Positions 50,560 to 58,435 of a stretch of 64,000 nucleotides of DNA are shown piece by piece (position 1 is the first letter of the stretch; every line of letters starts with the position of its first letter). The stretch lies in assembly GCF_029968095.1 (NCBI RefSeq), contig NZ_JASCIR010000016.1, positions 62,001-126,000 on the forward strand, written 5' to 3'. The notes under the pieces are model-generated. The model was not told the DNA's origin. It made no database searches and saw only the letters and a list, made by a program, of their open reading frames with translations. Origin of the DNA: Streptomyces solicavernae (GTDB taxonomy: Bacteria; Actinomycetota; Actinomycetes; Streptomycetales; Streptomycetaceae). Both the position numbers and the translations under genes were made by a program.

Positions 50560-51772
50560 ATCCACTCCTCGTTCCGTGCCGCTGCCTGCTTCGTACGGCA
50601 TCTCGTACGCGATGTCGCAGTCGATGTCGCAGTCGATGTCGTGCGTGACGTCGTACGCGCTGCAGGCCTACCACTCCCATAACGAGCGGGAGTTCCGCAG
50701 GGGTCGGGAGGGGGACGTTCGCGTTCAGATTCTCGGGGGCCACCCTATGCGACCTGCTGTCCGCGGCATCCGAATCGCCGCGCGCGTCCACGGCGTCGGG
50801 CACGGAGGCGTACGTCTCGCGTTGCTCCAGCTCGCTCCAGTGGTCGACGGGCCAGGCGATGACCTTGGCGGTGCCGACGACCTGGTCCTGGGAGACGGTG
50901 CCCTGGTAGGGGCTGTCGAGGTGGTAGCGGGAGTCGGCGGAGTCGGAGCGGTGGTCGCCCATCACGAAGATGCGGCCTTCGGGGACCTTGACGTCGAAGG
51001 TGCGCTGGGAGGGTTGGTTGATGTCGTCGGGGTGCAGGTAGGGCTCGTTGAGGGCGACGCCGTTGACGGTGACGCGGCCGTCCTGGCCACAGCACTTGAC
51101 GCGGTCCCCGCCGACGGCGACGACGCGTTTGATGAGGTCCTGCTCGTCGGCGGAGGGCAGCAGGCCGATGAAGGTGAGCGCCTGTTTGAACTGTTTGACG
51201 CCGATGGGGTCGTCGGCCGTCTGAGGCTGCTGTTCGGCGCGCAGCCAGCCGCCCGGGTCCTGGAAGACGACGACGTCGCCGCGCTGGGGTTCGGCGCCGA
51301 ACCAGGGAGTGAGCTTGTCGACGAGGACACGGTCGCCGATCTTGATCGTCTGCTCCATGGAGCCGGACGGGATGACGAAGGCCTGGACGAGGAACGTCTT
51401 CAGGACGAGGGCGATGAGGACGGCGACGCCCAGCAGGAGGGGTATCTCCTTGATCGCGGAGCGCCTCCTGCGGCGTTTGACCTTACGGGCCAGCTTGCGG
51501 CGCTCGGCCCGGCCGGCGCGGGGCGGGGCAGCGGGCTCGTCGCTGGGGCGGCCGGAGTCGCTGGGGCCGGAGCCGGTAGGGCCGGAGTCGCTGGGGCCGG
51601 AGCCGGTAGGTCCGGAGCCGGCGCCGTGGGTTCCGGTTGGGCGGGTGCCGCCATGGGTGTCGGCGGCCTGCGTTCCGGTGGGCGGCGTTCCGGTGGGCGG
51701 CGTTCCGGTGTCCGCGCGGCCGGTGCCTTTCGGCAGGCCTTGGCCGCCTTTCGGTTTGCCGCGCCTACCCAT
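50507..51772 (-). CDS. sipX: type I signal peptidase (SipX position) with a repeat-rich basic tail
   Basis: 421 residues. A long Thr/Gly/Pro/Ser-rich N-terminus, then a basic stop-transfer and the anchor IPLLLGVAVLIALVLKTFLV. Catalytic Ser in IPSGSMEQTIKIGDRVLVDK, Lys in DLIKRVVAVGGDRVKCCG, box E FVMGDHRSDSADSRYHLDSP. After the second membrane stretch (AELPLVMGVVGL) comes an Arg/His repeat tail (RHARHRLRHRLRHRVRDAVR) encoded by 12-bp repeats. The tail overlaps the start of sipY by 53 bases. Ends of the tail may differ between strains. Confidence 0.9.
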   Translation of the reverse strand: MGRRGKPKGGQGLPKGTGRADTGTPPTGTPPTGTQAADTHGGTRPTGTHGAGSGPTGSGPSDSGPTGSGPSDSGRPSDEPAAPPRAGRAERRKLARKVKRRRRRSAIKEIPLLLGVAVLIALVLKTFLVQAFVIPSGSMEQTIKIGDRVLVDKLTPWFGAEPQRGDVVVFQDPGGWLRAEQQPQTADDPIGVKQFKQALTFIGLLPSADEQDLIKRVVAVGGDRVKCCGQDGRVTVNGVALNEPYLHPDDINQPSQRTFDVKVPEGRIFVMGDHRSDSADSRYHLDSPYQGTVSQDQVVGTAKVIAWPVDHWSELEQRETYASVPDAVDARGDSDAADSRSHRVAPENLNANVPLPTPAELPLVMGVVGLQRVRRHARHRLRHRLRHRVRDAVRSRQRHGTRSGCGGFGRRRTIRTRRTRG

Positions 51773-52463
51773 GGGCGCCGCCCGGCTCCGGCACCTTCGC
51801 GAAGACGTCGGGCCGCCCGAGGGCGCCGGACCGGTCGAGAGGCAGCCCTATCCAGTCGGCGCGCCCGATCACGGTGTCGACGGGGACCATGCCGCCGCCG
51901 GGTGAGCCGAGGTGGTCGCGGGAGTCGCTGGAGTCGCTGCGGTGGTCGCCGAGGACGAACAGCGTGCCCTCGGGCACCACCACGTCGAACGGCACCGAGG
52001 ACGGCGCGTCCCCCGGAAACAGATAAGGCTCGTCCACCGGCTCCCCGTTCACCTCGATCCGCCCCTGCCCGCCGCCCCGCTTGCCGCGGCAGGTCACCCG
52101 GTCACCGCCGACGCCCACCACCCGCTTGATGTAGTCCGAGTCGCCGAAGTAGCCGCTGCCGTCGAAGACGACGACATCCCCGCGCTGCGGCCCGGAACCG
52201 AAACGGTACGCCAACTTGTTCACCAGGACACGGTCGCCGGTGCTCAGGGTCGGCTCCATGGAGCCGCTGGGGATGAGGAACGGCTGCAGTACGAAGGTGC
52301 TGACGAGCAGCAGGAACACCAGGCAGAGCGCGAGGAGTACTCCGGCCCGCCGCCAACGGCGGCCGGAGACAGCAGCGGAGCGCGCCCCCTCCTCCTCCCG
52401 CTCGGCGTCGGCGGGTTGGGAGGAGCGGTCGCGCTCCGCATGCTGTGCTGCTTCGGTGTCCAT
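51765..52463 (-). CDS. sipW: type I signal peptidase (SipW position)
   Basis: 232 residues. A charged N-terminus, one anchor (VLLALCLVFLLLVSTFVLQP), catalytic Ser in IPSGSMEPTLSTGDRVLVNK, Lys in YFGDSDYIKRVVGVGGDRVT and box E FVLGDHRSDSSDSRDHLGSP. Unlike its three neighbours it lacks a C-terminal membrane segment. First gene of the sip operon; its stop overlaps the sipX start by eight bases. Confidence 0.92.
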   Translation of the reverse strand: MDTEAAQHAERDRSSQPADAEREEEGARSAAVSGRRWRRAGVLLALCLVFLLLVSTFVLQPFLIPSGSMEPTLSTGDRVLVNKLAYRFGSGPQRGDVVVFDGSGYFGDSDYIKRVVGVGGDRVTCRGKRGGGQGRIEVNGEPVDEPYLFPGDAPSSVPFDVVVPEGTLFVLGDHRSDSSDSRDHLGSPGGGMVPVDTVIGRADWIGLPLDRSGALGRPDVFAKVPEPGGAHG

Positions 52464-52494
52464 CGGGGTCAGAGCCTATCCGGCCGGCCCCGAG

Positions 52495-52523
52495 GCGCCG
52501 GATCCGCGTAGGGATCCGGGGCG
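52495..52523 (-). terminator. hairpin between rplS and sipW
   Basis: GGATCC at 52499-52504 and 52511-52516 with flanking C/G pairs gives a short interrupted stem just after the rplS stop. It may reduce read-through into the sip genes. Confidence 0.5.
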
Positions 52524-52528
52524 CGAGA

Positions 52529-52879
52529 TCAGTTCTCGCGCTTCTCCTTGATCTTCGCGGCCTTGCCGCGCAGCTCACGGAGGTAGTACAGCTTGGCGCG
52601 ACGCACGTCACCCCTGGTGACGAGCTCGATCTTCTCGACGATCGGGGTGTGCACCGGGAAGGTGCGCTCGACGCCGACGGAGAACGAGACCTTGCGGACC
52701 GTGAAGGTCTCGCTGATGCCCGCGCCCTGGCGGCGGATGACTACGCCCTTGAACTGCTGCACACGGGAGCGGTTGCCCTCGATGACGCGCACGTGGACGT
52801 TGACGGTGTCGCCCGGGCGGAAGGCGGGGACGTCGCTGCGCAGCGACGCGGCGTCGACGGTGTCGAGCAGGTGAGACAT
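52529..52879 (-). CDS. rplS: 50S ribosomal protein L19
   Basis: 116 residues. Core sequence: FRPGDTVNVHVRVIEGNRSR, VQQFKGVVIRRQGAGISETF and VERTFPVHTPIVEKIELVTR. A leader stem CCGATG/CATCGG (52898-52917) lies just upstream of the ATG, as often seen in L19 mRNAs. It follows trmD in the conserved rpsP-rimM-trmD-rplS order. Confidence 0.97.
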   Translation of the reverse strand: MSHLLDTVDAASLRSDVPAFRPGDTVNVHVRVIEGNRSRVQQFKGVVIRRQGAGISETFTVRKVSFSVGVERTFPVHTPIVEKIELVTRGDVRRAKLYYLRELRGKAAKIKEKREN

Positions 52880-53011
52880 GTTCGTCTGCTTTCTTCACCG
52901 ATGCCACAGGTCATCGGCGGGAGGATACGAGGTGAGTTTCGGTAGCTGATTACATCGGGCCGACGGCGGTCCCCCTGTGGCAGGGGCGCAGGCTGGACGT
53001 ACAGCAGCGGC

Positions 53012-53833
53012 CTATTCTTCCACGGCGTCGGGCGTTGGCCCAAATCGCCCGTCGGGGCCGGGGGCCCAGCCCAGGATCGAGAGCATTTCGCGGTCCTTCT
53101 TGTCGAAGGCCTTGGGGTCGGTGCGCTCGATGAGGTCGGGGCGGTTGCGCGTGGTGCGGCGCAGCGCCTCGTCGCGGCGCCAGCGGGCGATCTTGCCGTG
53201 GTGGCCGCTGAGCAGCACCTCGGGGATGTCCCGGCCGCGCCACTCGGGGGGCTTGGTGTAGACGGGCCCTTCGAGGAGGTTGGCCATGGCGCCGGGCGCG
53301 AAGGAGTCGTCCTGGTGGGAGGCGGCGTTGCCGAGGACGCCGGGCAGGAGGCGGGCGACGGCCTCGGTGACGACGAGTACGGCGGCTTCGCCCCCGGCGA
53401 GGACGTAGTCGCCGATGGAGACCTCGTACACGGGCATGCGGGTCGCGTACTCGTCGATGACGCGGCGGTCGATGCCTTCGTAGCGGGCGGGCGTGAAGAT
53501 CAGCCAGGGCCGCTCGGAGAGTTCGACGGCGAGTTCCTGGGTGAAGGGCCGTCCGCTGGGGGTGGGCACGACGAGTACGGGGCCGTGCGCGCCGTTGTCG
53601 TAGCCGTCGGCGAGCGCGTCATCGAGGCAGTCGCCCCAGGGCTCGGTCTTCATGACCATGCCGGGTCCGCCGCCGTAGGGGGTGTCGTCGACGGTGTTGT
53701 GGCGGTCGTACGTCCACTGCCGCAAGTCGTGCACATGGACGTCGAGTTGGCCGCGGGCGCGGGCCTTGCCGACGAGGGAGACGTTCAGCGGTTCGAGATA
53801 CTCGGGGAAGATCGTGACGACGTCGAGGCGCAT
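53012..53833 (-). CDS. trmD: tRNA (guanine-37-N1)-methyltransferase
   Basis: 273 residues. SPOUT enzyme with the trefoil knot: MRLDVVTIFPEYLEPLNVSL, YGGGPGMVMKTEPWGDCLDD, YEVSIGDYVLAGGEAAVLVV and VLLSGHHGKIARWRRDEALR. It methylates N1 of G37 in tRNAs with G at 36. Its ATG overlaps the rimM stop (TAATG). Confidence 0.97.
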   Translation of the reverse strand: MRLDVVTIFPEYLEPLNVSLVGKARARGQLDVHVHDLRQWTYDRHNTVDDTPYGGGPGMVMKTEPWGDCLDDALADGYDNGAHGPVLVVPTPSGRPFTQELAVELSERPWLIFTPARYEGIDRRVIDEYATRMPVYEVSIGDYVLAGGEAAVLVVTEAVARLLPGVLGNAASHQDDSFAPGAMANLLEGPVYTKPPEWRGRDIPEVLLSGHHGKIARWRRDEALRRTTRNRPDLIERTDPKAFDKKDREMLSILGWAPGPDGRFGPTPDAVEE

Positions 53834-54408
53834 TACGAGTCCTCGCGGTCCTCGCGCGTGGAGGCGCTGTGTCCATCAGCGACTTCGTCGCGGGCGGCGC
53901 GGTCGTCGATGAGTCCGGGCGGCGGGTCGATGGTGGCGCGCTGCTCTTCGAGGTCGATCTCGGTGACGATCTCCTCGACGAACGGGACCATGACCTCGGT
54001 GCCGTCGGGGCGTTCGACGATGAACAGGTCCTGCGAGGCGAGGTGGGAGATCTCGGTGATCCGGCCGACCTCCTGGCCGTCGACGGTGACCACGTCCAGG
54101 TCCATCAGCTGGTGGTCGTAGTACTCGTCCTCGCCCTCGGGGCGTTCCTCGGGGTCTACGTCGGCGATGAGCAGGGTGTTGCGGAGGGCCTCGGCGCCGT
54201 TGCGGTCGCGTACGCCCTCGAAGCGCAGCAGCAGGCGTCCGCTGTGCACGCGGCCGGCGGCGATGGTGAGGGGCCCGGTGGCGGCCGGGTCGGTGGCGAG
54301 TACGGCTCCGGGGGCGAGGCGCAGCTCGGGTTCGTCGGTGCGGACCTCGACGGTGACCTCGCCCTTGATGCCGTGGGCGCGGCCGATGCGTCCCACTACC
54401 AACTGCAC
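53833..54408 (-). CDS. rimM: ribosome maturation factor RimM
   Basis: 191 residues from GTG 54408 with GGAG upstream. N-terminal RimM barrel (VVGRIGRAHGIKGEVTVEVR), then the PRC-barrel half (YYDHQLMDLDVVTVDGQEVG, VPFVEEIVTEIDLEEQRATI). It assists 30S head assembly with S19. It lies between the KH protein and trmD. Confidence 0.95.
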   Translation of the reverse strand: MQLVVGRIGRAHGIKGEVTVEVRTDEPELRLAPGAVLATDPAATGPLTIAAGRVHSGRLLLRFEGVRDRNGAEALRNTLLIADVDPEERPEGEDEYYDHQLMDLDVVTVDGQEVGRITEISHLASQDLFIVERPDGTEVMVPFVEEIVTEIDLEEQRATIDPPPGLIDDRAARDEVADGHSASTREDREDS

Positions 54409-54487
54409 GTTGCGTTCTCCTTCGTACGACGACGGGCCGGGGCGGGCCTGAAGCCCTCCCCGGCCCGTGCCGGTATTGCCTGGTGGT

Positions 54488-54727
54488 TCAGCGAACCTGG
54501 TCGACGTCGACGAGGTCGACGCGGACTCCACGGCCGCCGATGGCCCCTACGACGGTGCGCAGGGCGCGCGCGGTGCGGCCGTTGCGGCCGATCACCTTGC
54601 CGAGGTCGTCGGGGTGGACCCGGACCTCCAGGACGCGCCCGCGGCGCAGGTTGCGGGAGGCGACCTGCACGTCGTCGGGGTTGTCGACGATGCCCTTCAC
54701 GAGGTGCTCGAGAGCCTCCTCGAGCAT
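54488..54727 (-). CDS. khpA: KH-domain RNA-binding protein (KhpA/UPF0109)
   Basis: 79 residues. A single KH domain with the GxxG loop in DLGKVIGRNGRTARALRTVV. It binds RNA, usually with a partner KhpB, and affects cell-size genes in other Gram-positives. Directly behind rpsP (two-base gap). Confidence 0.93.
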   Translation of the reverse strand: MLEEALEHLVKGIVDNPDDVQVASRNLRRGRVLEVRVHPDDLGKVIGRNGRTARALRTVVGAIGGRGVRVDLVDVDQVR

Positions 54728-54729
54728 GC

Positions 54730-55155
54730 TCAGGCCTCGGTCGACTCGGCCGCGGACTCAGCCGGAGCGTCGTCCTTCTTCTCGGCCTTCTTCTTCTGCG
54801 TGATGGCCTCGCCCTTGGGCTCGTCCTCGGCGCCGACGGCCTCGAAGGTGGGGCGCGCGGCCTTCGGCTCCGGCTGCAGCAGCGGGGCCGGGGCGGGCTC
54901 GCCCTTGTACTTCTGCCAGTCGCCGGTCTTCTTCAGGATGGCGAGCACGGGCTCGGTCGGCTGCGCGCCGACACCCAGCCAGTAGGCGACGCGGTCGGCG
55001 TCGACCTCGATGCGCGAGGGGTTCTGCACCGGGTGGTACAGGCCGATCTCCTCGATGGCCCGGCCGTCACGGCGGGTGCGGGAGTCGGCGACGATGATGC
55101 GGTAGTGAGGCGAACGGATCTTGCCCAGACGCTTCAGCTTGATCTTGACTGCCAC
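54730..55155 (-). CDS. rpsP: 30S ribosomal protein S16
   Basis: 141 residues from GTG 55155. Core: VKIKLKRLGKIRSPHYRIIV, GRAIEEIGLYHPVQNPSRIE and VGAQPTEPVLAILKKTGDWQ. A Lys/Ala/Glu-rich tail of about 60 residues follows, an actinobacterial feature. First gene of the rpsP-khpA-rimM-trmD operon. Confidence 0.97.
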   Translation of the reverse strand: MAVKIKLKRLGKIRSPHYRIIVADSRTRRDGRAIEEIGLYHPVQNPSRIEVDADRVAYWLGVGAQPTEPVLAILKKTGDWQKYKGEPAPAPLLQPEPKAARPTFEAVGAEDEPKGEAITQKKKAEKKDDAPAESAAESTEA

Positions 55156-55318
55156 GGGAGTGGTGTCTCCTGGTCTTGACGGGGGTGGGCACAACGAAGA
55201 TGCCGCGTGGGGTTGCGGTACTCGAATGCCCGATGGACGCGTCAGCCGGAGGAGAGAGGGGTCCTGTGCGGCTGTCGAGTACAGCTGGCAATTGTGCCAT
55301 ACCTCGCGGGGGCGGGGG

Positions 55319-55400
55319 TAAGGGGCTGAGGCCGCGGGGGCTCCGGCCCCGCACCCCTGCTCCTCGAACGCCGGAGGGGCCGGCTCTGGGCCGGATTACG
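55319..55400. repeat. Streptomyces-type palindromic intergenic element
   Basis: GGGGCTCCGGCCCCGC is followed by CTCCTCGAACGCCGGAGGGG, a string which in variant forms recurs throughout Streptomyces genomes (from general familiarity). It lies in the 240-base gap upstream of rpsP and downstream of the SprT-like gene, where it may act as a terminator for the latter. Confidence 0.5.
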
Positions 55401-55986
55401 CCGCGCCCACGACCTCCGGGATACGGAACGGCTTGCCGCAGCCGCCGCACATGATGGGGGCCTGGGCGAGGACCGAGGGGACCACGCGGACGTTGCGACC
55501 GCAGTCGCAGACCGCCTTGACGCGGACGCCGCCGCCGGACGAGCCGTGGCGCGCGGCGGGGCCGCGGAAGCTGCGGGCGGTGTCGTGGGCGGTGGCCGCG
55601 GTGTGGGCCTTGAGGGCGCGGTGGAGGCGTTCGATCGTCGCGCGGTACCGCTTTCTGGCCTCCGGGTTGAGCGTGACCAGGGAGAAGCCGCTGCTGGGGT
55701 GCGGCTCCTCGGGGTGGTCGAGGCCCAGTTCCTCGGCGATCGCGAGGAAGCGGCGGTTGTGGTAGCGGCCGGCGCGTGAGGTGTCGCGGACGCCGCGGGC
55801 GGCGGCGATGCCGTGGACGGCCTCGTGCAGCAGGCGCTCGAAGGAGAGCTCGGCGCCGCAGGCGGACGAGGACTCTCCGATCAGGGACTCGGGCGCGGCA
55901 AGGCTCGGCAGCTCGGGGTGGTGCCGCTGAATGTCGGCCCACGCCTGCGCCAGCTCTGCGGCGAGTACAGGTGGTGTCGTGCTCAC
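55396..55986 (-). CDS. SprT-like zincin with a C-terminal zinc ribbon
   Basis: 196 residues from GTG 55986. An HExxH motif lies in SFERLLHEAVHGIAAARGVR, with a downstream candidate ligand in AGRYHNRRFLAIAEELGLDH, the layout of SprT/Spartan-type metallopeptidases. The C-terminal 45 residues have paired cysteines CDCGRNVRVVPSVLAQAPIM and CGGCGKPF, a zinc ribbon. Such proteins cut DNA-bound or DNA-crosslinked proteins, or are uncharacterised. It is a single gene between ftsH and rpsP. The zincin assignment is from motif reading only. Confidence 0.7.
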   Translation of the reverse strand: MSTTPPVLAAELAQAWADIQRHHPELPSLAAPESLIGESSSACGAELSFERLLHEAVHGIAAARGVRDTSRAGRYHNRRFLAIAEELGLDHPEEPHPSSGFSLVTLNPEARKRYRATIERLHRALKAHTAATAHDTARSFRGPAARHGSSGGGVRVKAVCDCGRNVRVVPSVLAQAPIMCGGCGKPFRIPEVVGAA

Positions 55987-56227
55987 GTCGTGACAACGAG
56001 CCGGGGGCCCCTGGTGTTCCTATTCCGGGGCATCCCAAATATTTTGCACGTACCAGTCAGTCGCCGCTGATGCGTCCTGACGCGGGCGGGTGCGCCGATC
56101 TGCGCCGATCCTTGGCGGAACACGCACAGCTCGCACCAAGGTGCTGCTTAGCGGCACGTACGTCGCAGGACGGCCGGGTCCGTTCCGATGCGTAGGCGGC
56201 CCACGCGGCGCAGGAGACCGTACCGCG

Positions 56228-58186
56228 TCAGTCTGTGTCCTTGGTCAGGCGGGTGATGCCGGCCGCGCGGTAGGCGTCGGCCTCCTGCAGGGTCTCGTTG
56301 GCGAGCAGGGCCTCCGCGAGGGCGTCCAGCTGGTGGCGGTGGTCGCGGAGTTGGCGGCAGGCGCTCTCGTAGCACTCGTCGACGATGCGGCGCATCTCGC
56401 CGTCGATGGCGTCGAGGGTGCCGGGTGCGGCGGCGAGGCCGTAGGCCTGCTGGGCGTCGCCGGGGAGGGCGGAGAGGCGGCCGACGCGTTCGCTCATGCC
56501 CCAGCGGCCGACCATGCCGCGGACGATGCTGGTGACCTGTTCGAGGTCGTTCTCGGCACCGGTGGTGATGACGCCGAAGACGACCTGCTCGGCCGCCATG
56601 CCGCCGAGGGCGCCGATGATGCGGCCCCGCAGGTACTCCTCCGTATAAGCATATTTATCGGCCTCGGGTGTGGACAACGTGACGCCGAGGGCGCGGCCCC
56701 GAGGCACGATGGTGATCTTGCGGACGGGGTCGGCGCCGGGCTGCAGCATCCCGAGCAGGGCGTGCCCGGACTCGTGGTAGGCGGTGCGGCGGCGCTCCTC
56801 CTCGGGCATCACCAGGGGGCGTTCGGCGCCGAGTTGGACCTTTTCCAGGGCGTCGGAGAGGTCGCTCTCGGTGACTTGGGACTGTTGGCGTTTGACGGCG
56901 AGGAGGGCGGATTCATTGGCGAGGTTGGCGAGTTCGGCGCCGGTCATGCCGGGGGTGGTACGGGCGACCTGGGCGAGGTCGACGTCGGGGGCGAGCGGGA
57001 TGTCCCGGGTGTGGATGCGCAGGATGGCCTCGCGGCCCCTGCGGTCGGGCGGGCTGACGGTGACGGTGCGGTCGAAGCGGCCCGGGCGGGTGAGGGCGGG
57101 GTCGAGGACGTCGGCGCGGTTGGTGGCGGCGATGACGACGACACCCTCGGAGCCGGTGAAGCCGTCCATCTCGGTGAGGATCTGGTTGAGGGTCTGCTCA
57201 CGCTCGTCGTGGCCGCCCATGGCGGAGCCGCCGCCGCGGGCCCGGCCGATGGTGTCGATCTCGTCGATGAAGATGATCGCCGGGGCGACCTTGCGGGCCT
57301 CTGCGAAGAGTTCCCGCACGCGAGATGCGCCGACGCCGACGATCATCTCGATGAACTCGGAGGCGGAGGCCGAGAAGAAGGGCACGCCCGCCTCACCCGC
57401 GACGGCCCGGGCGAGCAGGGTCTTGCCGGTGCCGGGCAGGCCTGCGAGGAGGACGCCGCCGGGCATGCGGGCGCCCATCTTCCGGTAGCTGTCGGGGTTC
57501 TTGAGGAAGTCGACGACGTCGTTGAGCTCGCCCTCGACCTCGTCGATGCCCGCGACATCCGCGAACGTGGTGCGCTTGTGCGGCTCCAGCTCGACCGGTT
57601 TCGGCGGCTGTTTACGGCCGAGCATGCCGCCCGCGCCGCCGCCCAGGCCGGCCGCCATCCGCCGGGCCATGAACACCCAGAGTCCTACGAGCAGCAGGAT
57701 CGGCAGGAGGGAGAGGAGCACGTTGGTGAGGAGGCTGGGCTCCTTGTAGACGGGCTCGGCGGTGACGGTGACCTTCGCCTTGGTGAGCTCGTCCCACAGC
57801 TGGTCGTCCGCGAAGCTCGGGCGTTGGGTGGAGAACTTGTCGTACGTGCCCTTCTCGCCCTCGGGCGCGTCCACCGCCTTCTTCAGGTCGCCCTGGATCT
57901 GGTCGCCCTTGGCGTAGATCTTGGAGACGTTGCCGGCCGTGACCTGCCGGCTGAACTCGGTGTACGAGATCTTGGTGGGCGGCTCGTCCCCGAAGAGGGA
58001 CAGCAGCAGGTTGGTGAGGAGAAAGACGAGCAGCGCGGTCCAGATCAGGCCGCGCCAGCTCACCTTCTTCTTCGGTGGCGGGGGCGGAGGTGCGCCCTCG
58101 GAGCGCCACGGCTGGTCGGTCCGGTCGCGGGGAGGCACGGGGCTGGTCACGCTGGCCATTATTGGCGGAGGGGACTTACCGGGCAT
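56228..58186 (-). CDS. ftsH: FtsH-type membrane AAA+ metalloprotease
   Basis: 652 residues from ATG 58186, preceded by GGAAAG. Two membrane segments (WTALLVFLLTNLLLSLFG and SLLPILLLVGLWVFMARR) bracket an outer domain. AAA+ domain: Walker A LLAGLPGTGKTLLARAVAGE, Walker B PAIIFIDEIDTIGRARGGGS and the SRH TNRADVLDPALTRPGRFDRT. Protease domain: HESGH in RTAYHESGHALLGMLQPGAD. It degrades membrane and regulatory proteins. Streptomyces usually has another ftsH near folE, so this is likely a second copy. Confidence 0.9.
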   Translation of the reverse strand: MPGKSPPPIMASVTSPVPPRDRTDQPWRSEGAPPPPPPKKKVSWRGLIWTALLVFLLTNLLLSLFGDEPPTKISYTEFSRQVTAGNVSKIYAKGDQIQGDLKKAVDAPEGEKGTYDKFSTQRPSFADDQLWDELTKAKVTVTAEPVYKEPSLLTNVLLSLLPILLLVGLWVFMARRMAAGLGGGAGGMLGRKQPPKPVELEPHKRTTFADVAGIDEVEGELNDVVDFLKNPDSYRKMGARMPGGVLLAGLPGTGKTLLARAVAGEAGVPFFSASASEFIEMIVGVGASRVRELFAEARKVAPAIIFIDEIDTIGRARGGGSAMGGHDEREQTLNQILTEMDGFTGSEGVVVIAATNRADVLDPALTRPGRFDRTVTVSPPDRRGREAILRIHTRDIPLAPDVDLAQVARTTPGMTGAELANLANESALLAVKRQQSQVTESDLSDALEKVQLGAERPLVMPEEERRRTAYHESGHALLGMLQPGADPVRKITIVPRGRALGVTLSTPEADKYAYTEEYLRGRIIGALGGMAAEQVVFGVITTGAENDLEQVTSIVRGMVGRWGMSERVGRLSALPGDAQQAYGLAAAPGTLDAIDGEMRRIVDECYESACRQLRDHRHQLDALAEALLANETLQEADAYRAAGITRLTKDTD

Positions 58187-58378
58187 GTCGAGCTTTCCGC
58201 CCGCAGGGGTCGGGGTTCCGGGATTGCGGGGATTCGGGGTTTCCGGGATTCGGGGTTTCCGGGTTCCCGGCCGGTGTCGCGCTTCGGCCGAGGAGAGCAC
58301 CGGGCTGCTCACCAGCCATCTGCTGCTCACCCGCTGGACCGGGCCGAGACGGGTGCCCGGCCCCGTACGTACGACAGA

Positions 58379-58408
58379 GTCCGGGCCGCCCGTGAAGGCG
58401 GCCCGGAC
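58379..58408 (-). terminator. terminator downstream of ffh
   Basis: GTCCGGGCCGCC (58379-58390) and GGCGGCCCGGAC (58397-58408) form a perfect 12-bp stem, 27 bases after the ffh stop. Just upstream of ftsH lies a short repeat GGGATTCGGGGTTTCC (about 58228-58264). Confidence 0.85.
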
Positions 58409-58435
58409 CCCGGAGACGTACGGACGGAAGAGGGA

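Noticed and set aside
50507..50700. Frameshift in sipX producing the Arg/His tail
   Set aside because: The frame after the tail (RSGCGGFG...) still overlaps the sipY start in a plausible way and no alternative frame restores an obviously better ending, so a repeat insertion explains it as well.
56148..56227. Short minus-strand frame ending RRVGRLRIGTDPAVLRRTCR between ftsH and the SprT-like gene
   Set aside because: Only about 18 codons from a GTG, no ribosome site and no known family. The 55987-56227 gap shows no gene.
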